Source of the DNA: Candidatus Omnitrophota bacterium
Lineage (GTDB): Bacteria; Omnitrophota; Gorgyraeia; Gygaellales; Profunditerraquicolaceae
Length of the DNA stretch: 5,095 nucleotides
Assembly (NCBI GenBank): GCA_020061545.1
Contig: JAGUYA010000162.1
Location: forward strand, 1 to 5,095
Direction: 5' to 3'
The notes beneath the pieces were generated by a model. It made no database searches and had not been told where the DNA came from. It saw nothing but the letters and a program-made list of their open reading frames with translations. Both the position numbers and the translations under genes were made by a program. Positions 3,709 to 5,095 of this stretch are shown piece after piece. Each line of letters begins with the position of its first letter. Positions within the stretch are counted from its first letter, which is position 1.

Positions 3709-4171
3709 ACTTATTTGGTTGGCCATCTTGTTTATTCTATCTTATGCTACTGCTGTTTCTGCGGATACCTCTGTAAAGGCCGAAGTAGATAAATTGAGTC
3801 TGACCACCGATGAAGATTTGACCTATAAACTGGTCATTACTTCATCGGCAAAAAAAATACCGCAGCCTAAGCTTCCTAAATTTGAGGGTTTTGTAGCGCT
3901 ATCCAATGCCCGGACTTCGCAAATCTCCATATCCAGCGGCACACAAAAGACATTAGTAGTATATGTATTTATCTTAGCTCCGGTGAAGACAGGTAAATTG
4001 AAAATTGAGCCGAGCCAAATTGAAATTAAAGGCAAAAGCTATTCCAGTGATGCCTTTGAGATAGAGGTAGGGCTAGGCAAAACCAAACCTCAAGTTAAAC
4101 CTCAACAGAAACCGCCTTTACCTAAAAGAGAATCTCCAACCAGAACAAAAGAACCGCAATTCACCCTTTAG
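3698..4171 (+). CDS. Secreted BatD-like (oxygen tolerance) N-terminal domain protein
   Basis: A clear signal peptide (MKNK, hydrophobic residues 5-19, likely cut near VSA at 20-22) precedes an Ig-like domain at about 24-125. The domain has the BatD pattern: an early 'VKAEVDKLSLTTDEDLTYKL' strand pair, a P-K-L-P-x-F-E-G-F segment (58-66), Y-x-F-I-L-A-P-V-K-T-G (88-98), IEPSQIEIKGKSYSS and a closing FEIEV. A Lys/Pro-rich tail (about 130-157) ends EPQFTL. BatD proteins of aerotolerance (Bat) operons usually have several such domains, several hundred residues and a C-terminal membrane helix; this one has a single domain and no anchor, and no batA, batB or MoxR gene is adjacent in view. It overlaps the upstream gene by 11 bp and has only a weak ribosome binding site, which fits coupling. 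The role is unknown. Confidence 0.75.
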   Translation: MKNKLIWLAILFILSYATAVSADTSVKAEVDKLSLTTDEDLTYKLVITSSAKKIPQPKLPKFEGFVALSNARTSQISISSGTQKTLVVYVFILAPVKTGKLKIEPSQIEIKGKSYSSDAFEIEVGLGKTKPQVKPQQKPPLPKRESPTRTKEPQFTL

Positions 4172-4226
4172 TATTATACTCAACCTCATCCTTAACCTTA
4201 GCCTTTATTTTAAATAGGTAATATAG

Positions 4227-4232
4227 TATAAT
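4227..4232 (+). promoter_or_regulatory. -10 box close to recG start
   Basis: A perfect TATAAT lies 9 bases before ATG 4242, predicting a start near 4239 and thus an almost leaderless recG mRNA. The -35 position 17 bp upstream is TTTATT (4204-4209), a weak match, and the shared spacer of the other three promoters is missing. Confidence 0.45.
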
Positions 4233-4241
4233 ATTTTTATT

Positions 4242-5095
4242 ATGGCTAAACCGTTTGAAGTTCCTATCCAATATTTAAAAGGTATTGGTCCAAAAAGGGC
4301 TAAGACATTCGCTAAGGTCGGTATAAATACCATAGAAGACCTTTTATATTATTTTCCCTCTCGCTACGAAGACCGCACCAATTTTATCTCTATCTCAAAA
4401 TTAGAGGTTGGTCAAACTTACACCATAAAAGCAGAAATTAAAGCCTTAGGAGTTCGTCAGTCCTTCAGGCGCAGGGGCTTTAGTATAACTGAGGTTGCAG
4501 TAGCAGATGCAAGCGGTAAGATATTCTGTGTCTGGTTTAATCAGCCGTATCTAAAAGAATATTTTAAGGTAGGTCAAACCCTGATTTTATACGGTAAGAT
4601 AGAAGACTATGAGGGTCGCCTGCAGATGAATTCGCCTGAGTTTGAAATTGTTTCCGGGGAACTCGACCAATCTTTAAGTATAGGTAGGATTGTGCCTATT
4701 TATTCTTGTCCTTCTGGCATCACCCAGCGCAGCTTACGGCAGATGATCAAATATGCATTAGATGAGTACGTGCCTCAGATTAACGACTCTTTACCTTATG
4801 ATATCCGTTCAAGAAATAATCTCTTAAATCTGGCGAGAAGCCTCATTAGTATACATTTTCCTGAGAATCTCCAGATACAGAAGGAGGCCTATCGCCGGCT
4901 TTCTTTTGAAGAGTTTTTTATCTTTCAACTTCCCCTTGCCTTAAGAAAATTAAAAAAGAAGGAGGAGCCAGGTATCAGTCATAATGTAGATGGTGAATTA
5001 GCCGGGATTTTTATGGAGAATCTGCCTTTTCAATTGACTCCTAGCCAAAGACGAGTGATTGCGGAAATAAAATCTGATATGGCCAGGCCAACTGC
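4242..5095 (+). CDS. recG: ATP-dependent DNA helicase RecG, N-terminal 284 residues (cut by window end)
   Basis: RecG is a cytoplasmic superfamily 2 helicase that remodels stalled replication forks and branched DNA. The visible part matches RecG in order: YLKGIGPKRAKTF and GINTIEDLLYYFPSRYEDR (11-45), the OB-fold wedge domain that splits forks (about 55-140), GRIVPIYSCPSGITQRSLR (148-166), the FEEFFIFQLPLALRK helix (222-236), and the helicase entry LPFQLTPSQRRVIAEI (261-276), which carries the Q-motif-like site. The Walker A motif and the rest, some 400 residues, lie beyond the edge. ATG 4242 gives the usual N-terminus. There is no Shine-Dalgarno sequence; the upstream bases are A/T-rich with TATAAT, so translation may be leaderless. 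The frame is intact throughout. It follows the BatD-like gene by 70 bp. Confidence 0.95.
   Translation, partial: MAKPFEVPIQYLKGIGPKRAKTFAKVGINTIEDLLYYFPSRYEDRTNFISISKLEVGQTYTIKAEIKALGVRQSFRRRGFSITEVAVADASGKIFCVWFNQPYLKEYFKVGQTLILYGKIEDYEGRLQMNSPEFEIVSGELDQSLSIGRIVPIYSCPSGITQRSLRQMIKYALDEYVPQINDSLPYDIRSRNNLLNLARSLISIHFPENLQIQKEAYRRLSFEEFFIFQLPLALRKLKKKEEPGISHNVDGELAGIFMENLPFQLTPSQRRVIAEIKSDMARPT

Noticed and set aside
3823..4035. Minus-strand 70-aa ORF
   Set aside because: It is antisense to the BatD-like gene, with no independent support.

Overview
The window looks like a piece of chromosome from an uncultured, Gram-negative-type bacterium. It carries bacterial 23S and 5S rRNA, strong GGAGG ribosome binding sites, TTGGGA/TATAAT promoters, a probable lipoprotein and a BatD-like secreted domain. 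I cannot name the organism. The mix of small hypothetical exported proteins and a short BatD-like protein is compatible with lineages such as Omnitrophota, but that is only a guess.

Layout. (1) Positions 1-653 are the 3' end of a 23S rRNA gene, starting at about E. coli position 2501. It is split after U2604 by a compact 241-nt, ORF-less group I intron (105-345) whose P1, P3, P4, P5, P6, P7, P9 and P10 helices can be read from the sequence. (2) Positions 654-1005 hold a spacer with hairpins, the 5S rRNA (845-958) and a strong terminator. (3) Positions 1006-1440 have no protein gene. They contain a possible folded RNA (1102-1172), a possible promoter and an 11-bp tandem repeat. (4) Positions 1383-1615 hold a promoter and a gene for a two-helix membrane microprotein, interrupted by a one-base frameshift in a T6 run. 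(5) Positions 1735-2588 hold a promoter and a membrane-anchored alpha/beta hydrolase gene with almost no 5' leader. A G7 run shifts the frame exactly at the catalytic His. (6) Positions 2588-2766 are a dense, nested cluster of imperfect palindromes. (7) Positions 2780-4171 are a promoter followed by three same-strand genes: a lipoprotein with a D-x-D-x-D-G loop, an unrecognised 109-aa protein and a secreted BatD-like Ig domain. (8) From 4242 to the right edge is recG, truncated by the window, with a TATAAT box only 9 nt upstream of its ATG.

The most unusual content lies between the genes. At least seven imperfect inverted repeats share one design: a variable outer stem, an invariant CGAG-opposite-CGAG core (tandem G-A mismatches on one strand) and a variable inner stem. 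Their arms covary between copies. They occur in the 23S-5S spacer, upstream of the hydrolase gene, and as a nested group of four after it. Three genes or operons also share nearly identical promoters, including the 17-bp spacer between the -35 and -10 boxes. The protein genes show no single obvious pathway; the lipoprotein, 109-aa protein and BatD-like genes are probably co-transcribed and may act at the cell envelope.
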